A stretch of 42,304 nt of DNA, from positions 1 through 42,304 of the forward strand of contig PGYR01000020.1 of assembly GCA_002839765.1 (NCBI GenBank). Reading direction: 5' to 3'. Origin of the DNA: Ignavibacteriae bacterium HGW-Ignavibacteriae-4. Its GTDB lineage: Bacteria; Bacteroidota; Ignavibacteria; Kapaibacteriales; UBA2268. Shown here piece after piece: positions 8,206 to 17,321 of this stretch; the first letter of the stretch is position 1, and every line of letters begins with the position of its first letter. The notes below the pieces were generated by a model, which ran no database searches, was not told the origin of the DNA, and saw only the letters and a list, made by a program, of their open reading frames with translations. The position numbers were made by a program, and so were the translations under genes.

Positions 8206-10568
8206 TATAGAGGGAATCTAATTCCAGTTCTAATCCCTACAACTGAAACTGTCCAATCTGCATCATCTACCATATTGGTCAATCGCTGTGTGTATCCAGC
8301 TTCTAGAAATGCGTTTATATTCTTATATGCATTTATTCGGAAGCCAAGACCAAAATTAGCAGAGATTCCTATTTTATTAATTGAGCCAAGCGAACTCAAA
8401 CCAATCTCAGATTTATTAGTTCCGTTTGCGAAATTGTAATCTTGTGGTTCGATAATTTCTTTTTCGGCTGTTATACCTGTGCTAAGGGGTAAATCGAATT
8501 GCATTCCACCCATTATGTATATATTATTAGTAAATAGATATTCTACTCCTAATACAACGTTTGTATATATACCGTCCAATTCGAAGTTAACAGATTCTCT
8601 ATATGGCTCTAAACCATTGGTGAGTGGATTCCTAACTTGACTAGTTGTAGAATCAGGCGATTGCATCTGTCCAGAATACTGAAGGAAGTTCAATCTCCCC
8701 ATCAAATTGACTTTTTGATTTATTCTATATGTTGCTAATAGTCCGAACTCTGCTGTGCTCGATACTATATCTGAGAATGTACCTTTACTTACTAGATTAC
8801 CCGTTCTACTGAAATCAGCATAGTGGTTTATATAGCTATAACCAAGTGATATACCGTATTCCCAAGGGTCAGATTCGCCGCAACTTGCTTGCAGTCCTTC
8901 TTGCAGAGTATATTGGTATCGATTCGTAATCTGGTTGAAAGTATAGCAAAGTGTATATTCCGCTAGATTACCAGCTAAATCCGTAGCTTCAATTTTAACA
9001 GATAAATCTTTGTTATAATTTTCATTTCCAAAATTAACTATAACGAGTGGAGTACCAGGTTCAAATTTAGTAATATTATAATCGAATCCTGTGTTTTCGA
9101 ATAGTTCTACTTTTGCTACTCCCCTATCATTGTTCCTATCATCTCTGATTAATAATTTGAAGCCATCTTTATCAGTCGTATAGTCTATAAATGGTTTCTC
9201 TTTATCTGGGATTTCTATGAATTCAGAGAACGATTGACCACCTAAAGAACCATAAGCGTCATATCTATCTTCTCCATACCCAAATCCGTAAGATGTCATT
9301 CCAAATGGCTCACTACACTCTATAACGTGGGTACCGTAATTCACACCAATCTGTGCAAATGAATACCGTGTATCACCCAATTTGCGGAATTTATTTACAT
9401 CTACTTTTATTCCATTCAATCGAATAGAGTTCAATGAATTAGTTGGCGCAACAACATTCACAAAGTGCTCCCAAAATCCATCTACAGGAGTTGCGAATCT
9501 ATATTTTTTCAAAAATTGTTGAGTCGGACTAATCAGACACATCATCGGATCACCGATTCTGTCGCCATTGTCAAATCCTTGTGAGAATTGGGCTACCAAT
9601 ACAGGATTGGAAGCAGTAACTTGTACTGACTTATCTGTCTCTCTTTCTAAGTGCTGACCAGCATTCAAAGTCCCCACTAGTTTCGAATCTTCAAACACTC
9701 TAGTCCCATCTACATCAGCTAAAACTCTATAATTATAGAAAGTACGTTTCTTGAATGCACCTATGTAGAAGTGTTTCCCCCAAGAGTGCAAAGGTGGAAT
9801 TTGCTCCACTAAGTGATTACAAGCAATAACATCTGTAGGTACATAAGCACATTGGTGACCACTAAATACAGCTATTTTCTTGTTAGATTCTATCAAACTA
9901 CCAGTCAAATCACAGTTACTTATACATGGCACTGTGTTAGCCGCAGCTACTTGATATACATCGCCTTTGTTTAGAACTACAGAAAAAGGTTGACCTCTTT
10001 TGTGTCCACCGTCAGTATCTACTGTAGGCGTTATAGTTATTCTTGTACTGTCCTCTGTGGCTACTACAGCCATCTCTGCCATTAGCTTAATTGAAACGTC
10101 ATAGCACATAACTCTATATGAAGTTCCCAATACATTCAGTGGCAATCCCATAAATGTATCAGTTGTTAGCTTTCTTCTATTAAGTCCATATACCGAAATA
10201 GGTACATCGGAAGTTACGTGCAACGCTCTGCCACTTTCTATTATCTCCGAGCTAGTGATTTGTGCCAAAGGAGAAATCTGTATCGCCTTGACAGTACCTC
10301 CTTTAACAAAAACTTGCTCTTTGAATCTTATACTTTTTATTTCAATAGTAACGTTTGCATCTTTGTCAGAAGTTAAGAATAGCTTCAGGTCTAACTGTGT
10401 TGCATTCGGGTTATTTTTATCAGCATCATTATGATTACGCATAAAGCACAGCCAAAACTCCGTCCCTTCTGGGCTTTTCTCAGATAGAATTTTGTTTTTA
10501 TCTACTTGAGAGTATGCGGTAAATGTAACACTGAAAAGCAATATTAATCCAGTTAATAATCTCATCAT
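8205..10568 (-). CDS. IgGFc-binding-like domain fused to an outer-membrane beta-barrel
   Basis: The protein has 787 residues. After a signal peptide (MMRLLTGLILLFSVTFTAYS), residues about 25-440 form an IgGFc-binding-like domain (TEFWLCFMRNH, SGHQCAYVP, HSWGKHFYI) paralogous to that in the gene at 1-2398. A short Ig-like or Cys-containing section follows. From about residue 563 to the end there is a string of alternating amphipathic strands (YGISLGYSYI, AEFGLLATYRI, GIRTGIRFPL) typical of an OmpA-like or porin-type barrel. No T9SS sorting domain is seen; the barrel would anchor the domain in the outer membrane. It overlaps the upstream gene by four bases and ccmB by one. The ligand is unknown. 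Confidence 0.8.
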   Translation of the reverse strand: MMRLLTGLILLFSVTFTAYSQVDKNKILSEKSPEGTEFWLCFMRNHNDADKNNPNATQLDLKLFLTSDKDANVTIEIKSIRFKEQVFVKGGTVKAIQISPLAQITSSEIIESGRALHVTSDVPISVYGLNRRKLTTDTFMGLPLNVLGTSYRVMCYDVSIKLMAEMAVVATEDSTRITITPTVDTDGGHKRGQPFSVVLNKGDVYQVAAANTVPCISNCDLTGSLIESNKKIAVFSGHQCAYVPTDVIACNHLVEQIPPLHSWGKHFYIGAFKKRTFYNYRVLADVDGTRVFEDSKLVGTLNAGQHLERETDKSVQVTASNPVLVAQFSQGFDNGDRIGDPMMCLISPTQQFLKKYRFATPVDGFWEHFVNVVAPTNSLNSIRLNGIKVDVNKFRKLGDTRYSFAQIGVNYGTHVIECSEPFGMTSYGFGYGEDRYDAYGSLGGQSFSEFIEIPDKEKPFIDYTTDKDGFKLLIRDDRNNDRGVAKVELFENTGFDYNITKFEPGTPLVIVNFGNENYNKDLSVKIEATDLAGNLAEYTLCYTFNQITNRYQYTLQEGLQASCGESDPWEYGISLGYSYINHYADFSRTGNLVSKGTFSDIVSSTAEFGLLATYRINQKVNLMGRLNFLQYSGQMQSPDSTTSQVRNPLTNGLEPYRESVNFELDGIYTNVVLGVEYLFTNNIYIMGGMQFDLPLSTGITAEKEIIEPQDYNFANGTNKSEIGLSSLGSINKIGISANFGLGFRINAYKNINAFLEAGYTQRLTNMVDDADWTVSVVGIRTGIRFPL

Positions 10569-11386
10569 TTTATCACCACAAATCTTTGTGATAATACCTT
10601 GTAATCTGTCTCTATTATTAATAGATAAACGCCAGCAGCCAGAGTACTAAAATCATTTCTTAGCTGTAAAGTATATTTACCTTCCATCAATAATTCATCG
10701 CCCATATACTCTACTCCAGCAGCGTCTGTTAATCGGAAATGCTTTTGAACGCAATCAGTATTGCAGAACTCATAAAGTTGGTCAGATCCATTTAGATTAT
10801 ATGTAGATAGCTTTATTCTAGTCGGCTTAGTAAATCTGATCTCCGCTTTCGCTTCTCTATGAAAAGGGTTAGGATAGAAATTACTAATATATGATTTGTC
10901 TGTTTCGATAACTGGTTCGGGAATGCTAATATTCCCAGCATTGAACTCAGATTTTATTTCTTCATTTCTCAATGTAAAAGAAGTTGGAGTAATAGTAGCT
11001 AAAGTGTCGGGTCCAGCAAGTACTTCGAATTCCAAATAGAATAGTATGCCATTAGCATTGTCTATTTCCTGAGAAAACTCAATCGAAAAAGAAGAATTTC
11101 TGAAATTATCTGGGTTCAGAGTAGTTGTACTCGTTAGCTCAGTATCTACTATTATTGATTCGCCTTTGAGCACAACTTTTTTGAAGTCCAGCATCAAAGC
11201 ATTAAAATTAAAATCTATTCGGAATAGATTATTTTCGTCATTATAGACAAATGTCTCAGTTATATCTGCATATACTGGAACATGGATTATTTGCCCTTTT
11301 TCGGCAGTAGCATCGTTTACTGTTATGCTTGTCGAGAAAGCAGTATGAGTAAATATTATTATAAAAATTGTTATTAGTAGCTTCAT
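10565..11386 (-). CDS. Secreted protein with cohesin-like domain and T9SS type A sorting domain
   Basis: A 273-residue protein with a signal peptide (MKLLITIFIIIFTHTAFS). Residues about 20-150 look like a cohesin or other beta-sandwich module (AEKGQIIHVPVYADI near the start). The last ~90 residues are a type IX secretion sorting domain, with SNFYPNPF at its beginning and LAAGVYLLIIETDYK...RFVVIK at its end. It should therefore be exported by T9SS and attached to or released from the cell surface. It shares a four-base overlap with the IgGFc/barrel gene, suggesting the two work together on the surface; that pairing is inference. The cohesin call is by eye. Confidence 0.82.
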   Translation of the reverse strand: MKLLITIFIIIFTHTAFSTSITVNDATAEKGQIIHVPVYADITETFVYNDENNLFRIDFNFNALMLDFKKVVLKGESIIVDTELTSTTTLNPDNFRNSSFSIEFSQEIDNANGILFYLEFEVLAGPDTLATITPTSFTLRNEEIKSEFNAGNISIPEPVIETDKSYISNFYPNPFHREAKAEIRFTKPTRIKLSTYNLNGSDQLYEFCNTDCVQKHFRLTDAAGVEYMGDELLMEGKYTLQLRNDFSTLAAGVYLLIIETDYKVLSQRFVVIK

Positions 11387-11458
11387 AAGAGCGAAATTAC
11401 GGATTAATTACCATTAGAGAATATACAAAAATACTCAAACTTTCGTTCTAAGAAAAAA

Positions 11459-12718
11459 TTAAGTCTTTTGCTTTTTCTTTTTAGCCGCTGGGAAAAGAAT
11501 ATTATTCAATATTAATCTGTACCCAGGTGAATTTTTATGCAAATCCAAATCCGTTGGAGGGTCTCCTATACCGTGTCTATAGTCCTCTGGATCGTGTCCG
11601 CCGTACCAAGTGTAAGTGCCACGACCGAAGTTACCGTGTATATAGCGAACTTCGTTAGTGCCTTCTCTTTCTGCTAATATAGTCACCGATTTTTTTATTT
11701 TTTCTTTGGCAAAAGCAGTGGTTTGTCCCAAAAACCCTTGGACAATACCTGTGTGACATTGAGTAAGCATAGTTGGAACGGGATCATATTTGGCTGAAAA
11801 CTCAAAAAGAGTGAAATAATCAGTCTCGGGATTATTCAAACTAGTAGCTCCCACATCAATATCAGAAAACTCATATTCAGAAGGATCCATAGTCAATCTA
11901 AAATTCTCAAAAGCAAATGTCTTACCGAAATCTAATTTGTCTTGGGCACCCATATCAGCAGGGTCACCGTCGAACATAGATGCCACTATATCTACTCCCT
12001 CAGCTGCCAATGCAATATCATAAGAGTCAGTCGCCGAACACATAGCAAAGAGAAATCCTCCATTTGCTACAAATTCCTTAATTGTCTTTGCAACAGCTAA
12101 TTTCATTTGCGATACTTTAGCAAAGCCCAGTTTTTTAGCCATATTCTCATTCAGAGCAACTTGCTGTATGTACCAAGGTGCATTTCTATAGTTCGCCCAA
12201 AATTTACCGAATTGACCAGTAAAATCTTCGTGGTGGAGGTGTAGCCAATCGTATTCTTTTAACTTGCCATTTATCACATCTTCGTCCCACACCATATCAT
12301 AATCCACTTCGGCATATTCTAATGCCATACGAACAGCATCATCCCAGGGCTGTGTACCTTTGGGTACATATACCGCTATTTTGGGAGCTTTTTCGAGCTT
12401 TACTACATCCTCGTTTACATTATCGGCTTGCACTTGCTTATAGATTTGCGCTGCATTACCATCAGAAATTTGCTCGAAAGTTACCCCACGTACACGGCAC
12501 TCCAAAGCGAGTTTCTCCGAGTAATCGGCCATGAATGCACCGTCACGATAATTGAGTAGCCAATCCACAGTTTTATTGTCTTTGATAACCCAGAAAGCAA
12601 TGCCATAAGCTTTCAGGTGATTGGTCTGAGCCAAATCCATTGGTATTAGTATCTTCTCTGCCTTTGCAGAAGAGAAAACGAGAGCCGAAATTATAAATAG
12701 TAGTAGTGTTTTCTTCAT
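11459..12718 (-). CDS. Secreted Bacteroidetes-type 'asparagine synthetase B' family protein, function unknown
   Basis: A 419-residue protein with a signal peptide (MKKTLLLFIISALVFSSAKA). It matches a conserved family I remember from Bacteroidota: ILIPMDLAQTNHLKAYGIAF near the start, then WLLNYRDGAF and YDWLHLHHEDFTGQ. Database records often call this family asparagine synthetase B, but neither the N-terminal glutaminase Cys nor an ATP-pyrophosphatase motif is visible, and the protein is exported, so that name should not be taken as function. The fold may be a class I glutamine amidotransferase-like shell (inference). It lies 72 bases upstream of the T9SS cargo gene on the same strand. Confidence 0.8.
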   Translation of the reverse strand: MKKTLLLFIISALVFSSAKAEKILIPMDLAQTNHLKAYGIAFWVIKDNKTVDWLLNYRDGAFMADYSEKLALECRVRGVTFEQISDGNAAQIYKQVQADNVNEDVVKLEKAPKIAVYVPKGTQPWDDAVRMALEYAEVDYDMVWDEDVINGKLKEYDWLHLHHEDFTGQFGKFWANYRNAPWYIQQVALNENMAKKLGFAKVSQMKLAVAKTIKEFVANGGFLFAMCSATDSYDIALAAEGVDIVASMFDGDPADMGAQDKLDFGKTFAFENFRLTMDPSEYEFSDIDVGATSLNNPETDYFTLFEFSAKYDPVPTMLTQCHTGIVQGFLGQTTAFAKEKIKKSVTILAEREGTNEVRYIHGNFGRGTYTWYGGHDPEDYRHGIGDPPTDLDLHKNSPGYRLILNNILFPAAKKKKQKT

Positions 12719-12859
12719 TATTTTAAAACTTTATTTCTTATATTAGCGTAGTTTAAAGTGAAACGATTAACTCGGTAAAATGTTAGGTTGATAACAAATT
12801 ACTCTAAAAACAAAGTTAAGGAATAAATAGGTGGGAGTAGGGATGGGGAGAAATAACAA

Positions 12860-13306
12860 ATGAAATTATTAATTGCAATCATAACAATAATACTTTTAAC
12901 CCTCTTATTGTATTGGAAAATAATATTAACAACTGATGAAATAATTGAATATTTGCCGTTAAAATCACCTAAGAGCTATAAAGTATTACGAGACACTACT
13001 TCAGGAAATGGTGAATGGCGTACAGTTAAAATTGTAGTAGATAAAGAATACTATAACAAAACTAAGAAAATGATAATGGGGCATGAGAAATTTAGAAACT
13101 TAGGATATAATCAAGATAGTCTACGAAGTTATAAAAAAAATTATCTTAAAAATGGATGGCGACCCAGTGTTTACTCATTTAAAGGAAGTTATTTTTATGA
13201 AGAATTTAGTGGAAGCAATCAAAGGTTAGAAGGTAATTTTCTTTTATTCTTTATAGAATTGAAAAAAGATTCTATGATAACTATAGTATGCCAACCTAAT
13301 TGGTAG
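12860..13306 (+). CDS. Hypothetical protein with one N-terminal membrane helix
   Basis: A 148-residue orphan. Residues about 2-22 form one hydrophobic helix (LLIAIITIILLTLLLYW); the rest is a basic, Tyr/Lys-rich soluble domain that would face the periplasm. I do not recognise a family. A GGGGAG-like stretch lies about a dozen bases before the ATG. It is the first of three small plus-strand genes (12860-14013) that are visibly AT-richer than their neighbours, lie between minus-strand and plus-strand operons, and are followed by palindromic repeats, so acquisition by transfer is possible. Confidence 0.6.
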   Translation: MKLLIAIITIILLTLLLYWKIILTTDEIIEYLPLKSPKSYKVLRDTTSGNGEWRTVKIVVDKEYYNKTKKMIMGHEKFRNLGYNQDSLRSYKKNYLKNGWRPSVYSFKGSYFYEEFSGSNQRLEGNFLLFFIELKKDSMITIVCQPNW

Positions 13307-13373
13307 AAAAGTAAGGAACCAATATGAACAATAAAAAATTAGTTGGCGTAAATGAAGTATAAAGAGGATTAAT

Positions 13374-13685
13374 ATGAAATACAGAAGTCATAAATTAGAG
13401 AATTCATTGAACATAAAGGATATGAACCTATTTGAAAAATTCACGGTTGCGTTAACAGTCTTATTATTGGTTACATCTTTTTTATTACACAATCTAGATT
13501 TTGAGTTCACTCAACAAGCGCTGCACGGTATTATAGTTAGTGAAATAGTAGCCTATTTGACTGTATTCTGTATTATATGTAGTTTGATAATAGTTATTAA
13601 AAGTAATTTTCTAGGTTTTTCTTTATTGTTCTTTAACATCATGATTTTTATGTCAATGGTTATTTATGCTTATATAGGGGAATAG
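13374..13685 (+). CDS. Small polytopic membrane protein, unknown
   Basis: A 103-residue protein with three hydrophobic helices (about residues 23-42, 52-75 and 80-100) after a polar N-terminus. The start has an AAGAGGA Shine-Dalgarno-like sequence a few bases upstream. The following gene begins one base after its stop, so the pair is probably one transcript. No family recognised. Confidence 0.6.
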   Translation: MKYRSHKLENSLNIKDMNLFEKFTVALTVLLLVTSFLLHNLDFEFTQQALHGIIVSEIVAYLTVFCIICSLIIVIKSNFLGFSLLFFNIMIFMSMVIYAYIGE

Positions 13686-13686
13686 T

Positions 13687-14013
13687 ATGAAAGATGACTC
13701 AAAATATATTTATAATGATAATGAAGCATTTGAAGATTTATTAATAATTAGTAAGCTTTTTTATTGGTTGAATGCAATCATTTTTCTGATTGAATTACTT
13801 AAAGTCTGTGCTGGGTTGTTTGGATTTGAAAACTTGGTAAATGTTGGATCAGTTATAATATTACTTTTTTTCCTATTTATTTTCTCCTTTCTGTTTCTAT
13901 TGATAATTACACTAAATAGGAGGGTAACATTTATTCTATTGTTAAAACATTTTGTTATTCAAATCATTACAATAGCTCCCTTTATTTGGGCATTTAGTCA
14001 AATAAAAATTTGA
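13687..14013 (+). CDS. Small polytopic membrane protein, unknown
   Basis: A 108-residue protein with about three hydrophobic segments (residues about 21-40, 54-77 and 84-104) after an acidic N-terminus. It directly follows the 13374-13685 gene and has a similar size and topology, so the two could form a heteromeric membrane pair, or be diverged duplicates; sequence similarity by eye is low. No family recognised. GC content is low here. Confidence 0.58.
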   Translation: MKDDSKYIYNDNEAFEDLLIISKLFYWLNAIIFLIELLKVCAGLFGFENLVNVGSVIILLFFLFIFSFLFLLIITLNRRVTFILLLKHFVIQIITIAPFIWAFSQIKI

Positions 14014-14030
14014 TTTAATTAGAAGGAATT

Positions 14031-14172
14031 GCCGTCGGCTTCAGCTGACGGATTGAAAGCATACTCGAAGCACTAGGACCTCAAGTCCCATAATATGTAG
14101 CCCCGGTGGGGCAAATTTGGAATTATCATTTTTGCCTGGACTCTTCTAAGGCCCGCGGCGTTAGAAGAGTGA
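14031..14172. repeat. Cluster of short palindromes (REP-like) in a gene-free stretch
   Basis: The 343-base gap 14014-14356 holds no gene. It contains four hairpin-forming units that are more GC-rich than the surroundings: CCGTC/GACGG with further pairing inside (14032-14051); GGAC/GTCC (14076-14088); GCCCC/GGGGC with a three-base loop (14100-14112); and a perfect ten-base inverted repeat ACTCTTCTAA/TTAGAAGAGT around an 11-base GC-rich loop (14140-14170). After 14180 there is CTGTGACCTCTGTG-type low-complexity sequence. Such mosaics resemble dispersed intergenic repeats of Bacteroidota; genome-wide copies cannot be checked here. Confidence 0.5.
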
Positions 14173-14356
14173 CGAAAACTCTGTGACCTCTGTGTTAAAA
14201 TAAATAATCTACGGAATCCTTAAATCCGATTAATCTGTGATTGTGATATAAAGAGATTACCCTTACCTTCGGCTCTGAAACTAAATTTACAAATAATTGT
14301 ATTATATCTAAGATTGTTTTTAATTTAGTAGTTATCATATTTTTTGAGGAGGAGAA

Positions 14357-15010
14357 ATGAAAAGAAAATTTATACTGATTACATTACTATTATTAGCAAC
14401 TATTATATTTACGTCATGTATTCGCAGGACTGTGAATATGACCTCGTACACTCACCCAGATTACTTTGGTAAGACATATCAAAAGGTTTGTGTACTAGTC
14501 GAAGGTCGCACTCTAGCTGAACGGAAATTCTACGAAAAAATAATTGTTAGTTCTTTCCGAGATTATGGAACATTCGCTACGGAAGGGTCTATCCTATTCC
14601 CTCCTCTCGAAGAATGGTCAGAAGAATATTACAATACTGTATTGAACAAAAATGGCTATGATGCTTTTTTATTAGTAACTTTGTCAGAAGAAGTTGTGCG
14701 AGATGAACTAATTCCTAAAGTAGTTACGAATACTCAAACGAAAGTTGACAATGACACAACTAAGAAGAATACTAAGACGACTACTTCCGTTTCTACTCAC
14801 AAGGAAATGCAAAGAATACTTGAGATAGAGATGCAAATGCAGATGAAGATAATCGATGTGAAAAACAATCAACTCTCATGGCAAGGTGAAAGCGTGAAGT
14901 ACATGGACGGCGAAGTAGGTATGTACCAATTTGGTAACCGTATTAGCTACTTGGCTGATGATTTAGTATTAGATTTGCAAAATAAAAAACATTTGATGAT
15001 TTATGATTAG
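14357..15010 (+). CDS. Lipoprotein of unknown function
   Basis: A 217-residue protein with a lipoprotein signal ending in the lipobox FTSC (Cys about 21). The mature part has a mixed alpha/beta look (KVCVLVEGRTLAERKFYEK, AFLLVTLSEE) with a Thr/Lys-rich insert near residue 130, broadly like DUF4136-type or GNA1162-like envelope lipoproteins, but I cannot assign it. A strong GGAGGAG Shine-Dalgarno lies about five bases before the ATG, unusually good for this window. The 3' end overlaps the mannose-1-phosphate guanylyltransferase gene by eight bases. Confidence 0.75.
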   Translation: MKRKFILITLLLLATIIFTSCIRRTVNMTSYTHPDYFGKTYQKVCVLVEGRTLAERKFYEKIIVSSFRDYGTFATEGSILFPPLEEWSEEYYNTVLNKNGYDAFLLVTLSEEVVRDELIPKVVTNTQTKVDNDTTKKNTKTTTSVSTHKEMQRILEIEMQMQMKIIDVKNNQLSWQGESVKYMDGEVGMYQFGNRISYLADDLVLDLQNKKHLMIYD

Positions 15011-16070
15011 AAACGTAGTGATAATGGCGGGTGGCTCTGGTGAGCGATTTTGGCCATTAAGCAGAAAAAATAAACCGAAACAATTATTAGAACTGACTTC
15101 ATCGGGTAAATTGATGATAGCCGAGGCTATAGACAGAATAGCACCAATGATAGATTACGAAAATGTATATATCATAACAGGGGAGCATCTGAAAAAGCCC
15201 ATAGAAGACGCGCTACCGCAGCTCCCCAAAGAGAACATAATAGCAGAGCCAGCTAAGCGGAATACTGCACCATGTCTTGCCCTAGCAGCAGGGATATTAG
15301 CTAATAAACACAAAGGCAAGGAGCAATCAATTGCTGTACTTACTGCTGATCAGATAATAGCGCCTGAAGAAAACTTTAGAGAAACAATTTCCAAAGCTCT
15401 TGACTATGTTGAACAACACGGTGTTATCTCGACTATTGGTATAGTACCAGATAGACCGGAAACGGGTTACGGATATATAGAAACAGGAAGTATGTTGAAC
15501 GATGATGAGATAGGAATATTCGAAGTAGTTAGTTTCAAAGAAAAACCAAACGAAGCGACTGCCAAAAAGTATTTAGCTTCTGGTAAATACCTATGGAATA
15601 GTGGTATGTTCTTCTACAGATTAGATACTTTTATAGAAGAAATGAAGCTAAATGCTCCTGAAATAGGAAACAAGATCGAACAATTGACCGAAATCAACCC
15701 TGATATGAGAAGCATATTCGAATCCTTTGCTGGTATATCTATTGACTATGCCCTAATGGAAAAAACAAAGAAAGCAGTTGTGACAGAAGCCAACTTCTAT
15801 TGGGATGATTTGGGTGCTTTCGATGCTCTGGATAGGGTGAATAATAAAGATGAAAATGGCAATATAATCAAAGGAAATGTAGTGGCTATTAATTGCAAAG
15901 ATTCCATTATCATCAACTCTACGAATAAATTAGCGACAGCTTATGGATTATCCGAAGCGGTATTGATTCAGACAGATGACGCTGTGATGAGTTGCTCTAA
16001 AAAAGATGCTCAGCACGTAAAACAGATAGTAGATGCAATTAAAGCTAAAGGATTAGAAAGGTATTTATAA
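15003..16070 (+). CDS. manC: Mannose-1-phosphate guanylyltransferase
   Basis: This cytoplasmic nucleotidyltransferase makes GDP-mannose from mannose-1-phosphate and GTP for glycan synthesis. The 355-residue protein has the N-terminal signature MAGGSGERFWPLSR followed by KPKQ, the conserved EPAKRNTAP loop, and TADQ and FKEKP motifs. It is the short, single-domain form without the C-terminal isomerase domain of long ManC proteins, so the symbol is used in the broad sense. It overlaps the upstream lipoprotein gene by eight bases and shares one base (TAATG) with hutI, so the three are one translation-coupled unit despite unrelated roles. Confidence 0.93.
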   Translation: MIRNVVIMAGGSGERFWPLSRKNKPKQLLELTSSGKLMIAEAIDRIAPMIDYENVYIITGEHLKKPIEDALPQLPKENIIAEPAKRNTAPCLALAAGILANKHKGKEQSIAVLTADQIIAPEENFRETISKALDYVEQHGVISTIGIVPDRPETGYGYIETGSMLNDDEIGIFEVVSFKEKPNEATAKKYLASGKYLWNSGMFFYRLDTFIEEMKLNAPEIGNKIEQLTEINPDMRSIFESFAGISIDYALMEKTKKAVVTEANFYWDDLGAFDALDRVNNKDENGNIIKGNVVAINCKDSIIINSTNKLATAYGLSEAVLIQTDDAVMSCSKKDAQHVKQIVDAIKAKGLERYL

Positions 16071-17314
16071 TGGCTATTTTATTCAAGAATATAAGCTCAC
16101 TAGTTACAGTGAATAGCGATGGCGCTCTCTACAAAATAGGCGAGCAAATGCAAAATATTGGTGAGATAAAGAACGGTGCTATGATAGTCTCAGAAGTTAT
16201 CGAATGGATAGGTGAAACTAATGATTTGGGCAATATAATAGCACACTATAATATAGAAAAAGAAATTGATTTGAAAGGAAAGACCGTATTACCCGGATTA
16301 GTTGACTCTCATACACACGTAGTTTTTGGTGGGAATAGAAGTGCAGAATTTGGTAAGAGATTGCGTGGTGCTACTTATGCTGAAATAGCAGAAGCTGGTG
16401 GTGGAATACAAACCACAGTTAACGCAACTAGAAAAGCAAGTATAGAAGAGCTAGCAGAAGTTGGAAGAAACTTAGCTATGTCCGCTGCTAAATATGGTAC
16501 CACCTCCATGGAAATAAAGTCGGGTTATAGCTTGACAGTCGAAGGTGAGATAAAGCAACTAGAGGCTATTCGCCATCTAAGTAAGACCTTACCGATGAGG
16601 ATAACTCCCACATTTATGGGTGCTCACGATTTCCCCAAAGAATTAAAAAACAATAGGAACGCATATATAGACCAAATAGTCAATGAAATGCTACCCTACA
16701 TTTCTGAGAATAAGTTAGCTGAGTTCAATGATGTTTTTGTAGATAAGGGTTATTATACTACTGATGAAGGTACGAGAGTATTAGAAGCAGGGAAAGAGTA
16801 CGGACTTATGCCCAAAGCTCACTGCGATGAGTTGGCCGATGTGGGAGCTGCGACTATGGCTGCTAATGCTGGTGCAATATCAGCTGACCATCTGCTCTTT
16901 GTATCGGATGAGGGTATAGAAAATCTAAAAAATGCAGGTACAGTCGCTGGACTCCTACCGGGTACAGCTTATTTCATCAAAATGCCTTATGCTCCTGCAA
17001 GAAAGTTGATAGACTCAGGAGTGATAACTGCTATTGCTACTGATTGTAATCCTGGTTCATGTTTCACTGAGAATATGCAAACGATTATGTCACTCTCAGT
17101 TATTAATATGGGAATGACCGCAGAAGAAGCTATAAGTGCTGCTACTATTAACGGTGCATACTCTATTCGAAAGTCAAACGAGGTTGGAAGCTTAGAAGTT
17201 GGCAAAAAAGCGGACTTTATTGTTTGCAATTGTGCTGATTATGTCGATATTTTTTATCATTTTGGTATTAATCATGTTAATCAAACATGGATAAACGGAA
17301 AACAAATAATTTAG
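16070..17314 (+). CDS. hutI: Imidazolonepropionase
   Basis: The third enzyme of histidine degradation, hydrolysing imidazolone-5-propionate to formiminoglutamate. The protein has 414 residues, a normal length for this amidohydrolase-superfamily enzyme. Metal-site and substrate motifs are present in order: DSHTHVVFGG (about residue 80), MGAHDFP, AHCDEL, SADHL and ATDCNPGS. No hutH, hutU or hutG is in the window, so the pathway would be completed elsewhere. The start shares a base with the manC stop. Confidence 0.95.
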   Translation: MAILFKNISSLVTVNSDGALYKIGEQMQNIGEIKNGAMIVSEVIEWIGETNDLGNIIAHYNIEKEIDLKGKTVLPGLVDSHTHVVFGGNRSAEFGKRLRGATYAEIAEAGGGIQTTVNATRKASIEELAEVGRNLAMSAAKYGTTSMEIKSGYSLTVEGEIKQLEAIRHLSKTLPMRITPTFMGAHDFPKELKNNRNAYIDQIVNEMLPYISENKLAEFNDVFVDKGYYTTDEGTRVLEAGKEYGLMPKAHCDELADVGAATMAANAGAISADHLLFVSDEGIENLKNAGTVAGLLPGTAYFIKMPYAPARKLIDSGVITAIATDCNPGSCFTENMQTIMSLSVINMGMTAEEAISAATINGAYSIRKSNEVGSLEVGKKADFIVCNCADYVDIFYHFGINHVNQTWINGKQII

Positions 17315-17321
17315 GTTTAAT

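Noticed and set aside
11459-12718. True asparagine synthetase
   Set aside because: The family carries that name in databases, but the protein has a signal peptide and lacks visible N-terminal Cys glutaminase and ATP-pyrophosphatase motifs.
13324-13362. 12-codon ORF between the first two orphan genes
   Set aside because: Too short to support and without a ribosome-binding sequence or coupling.
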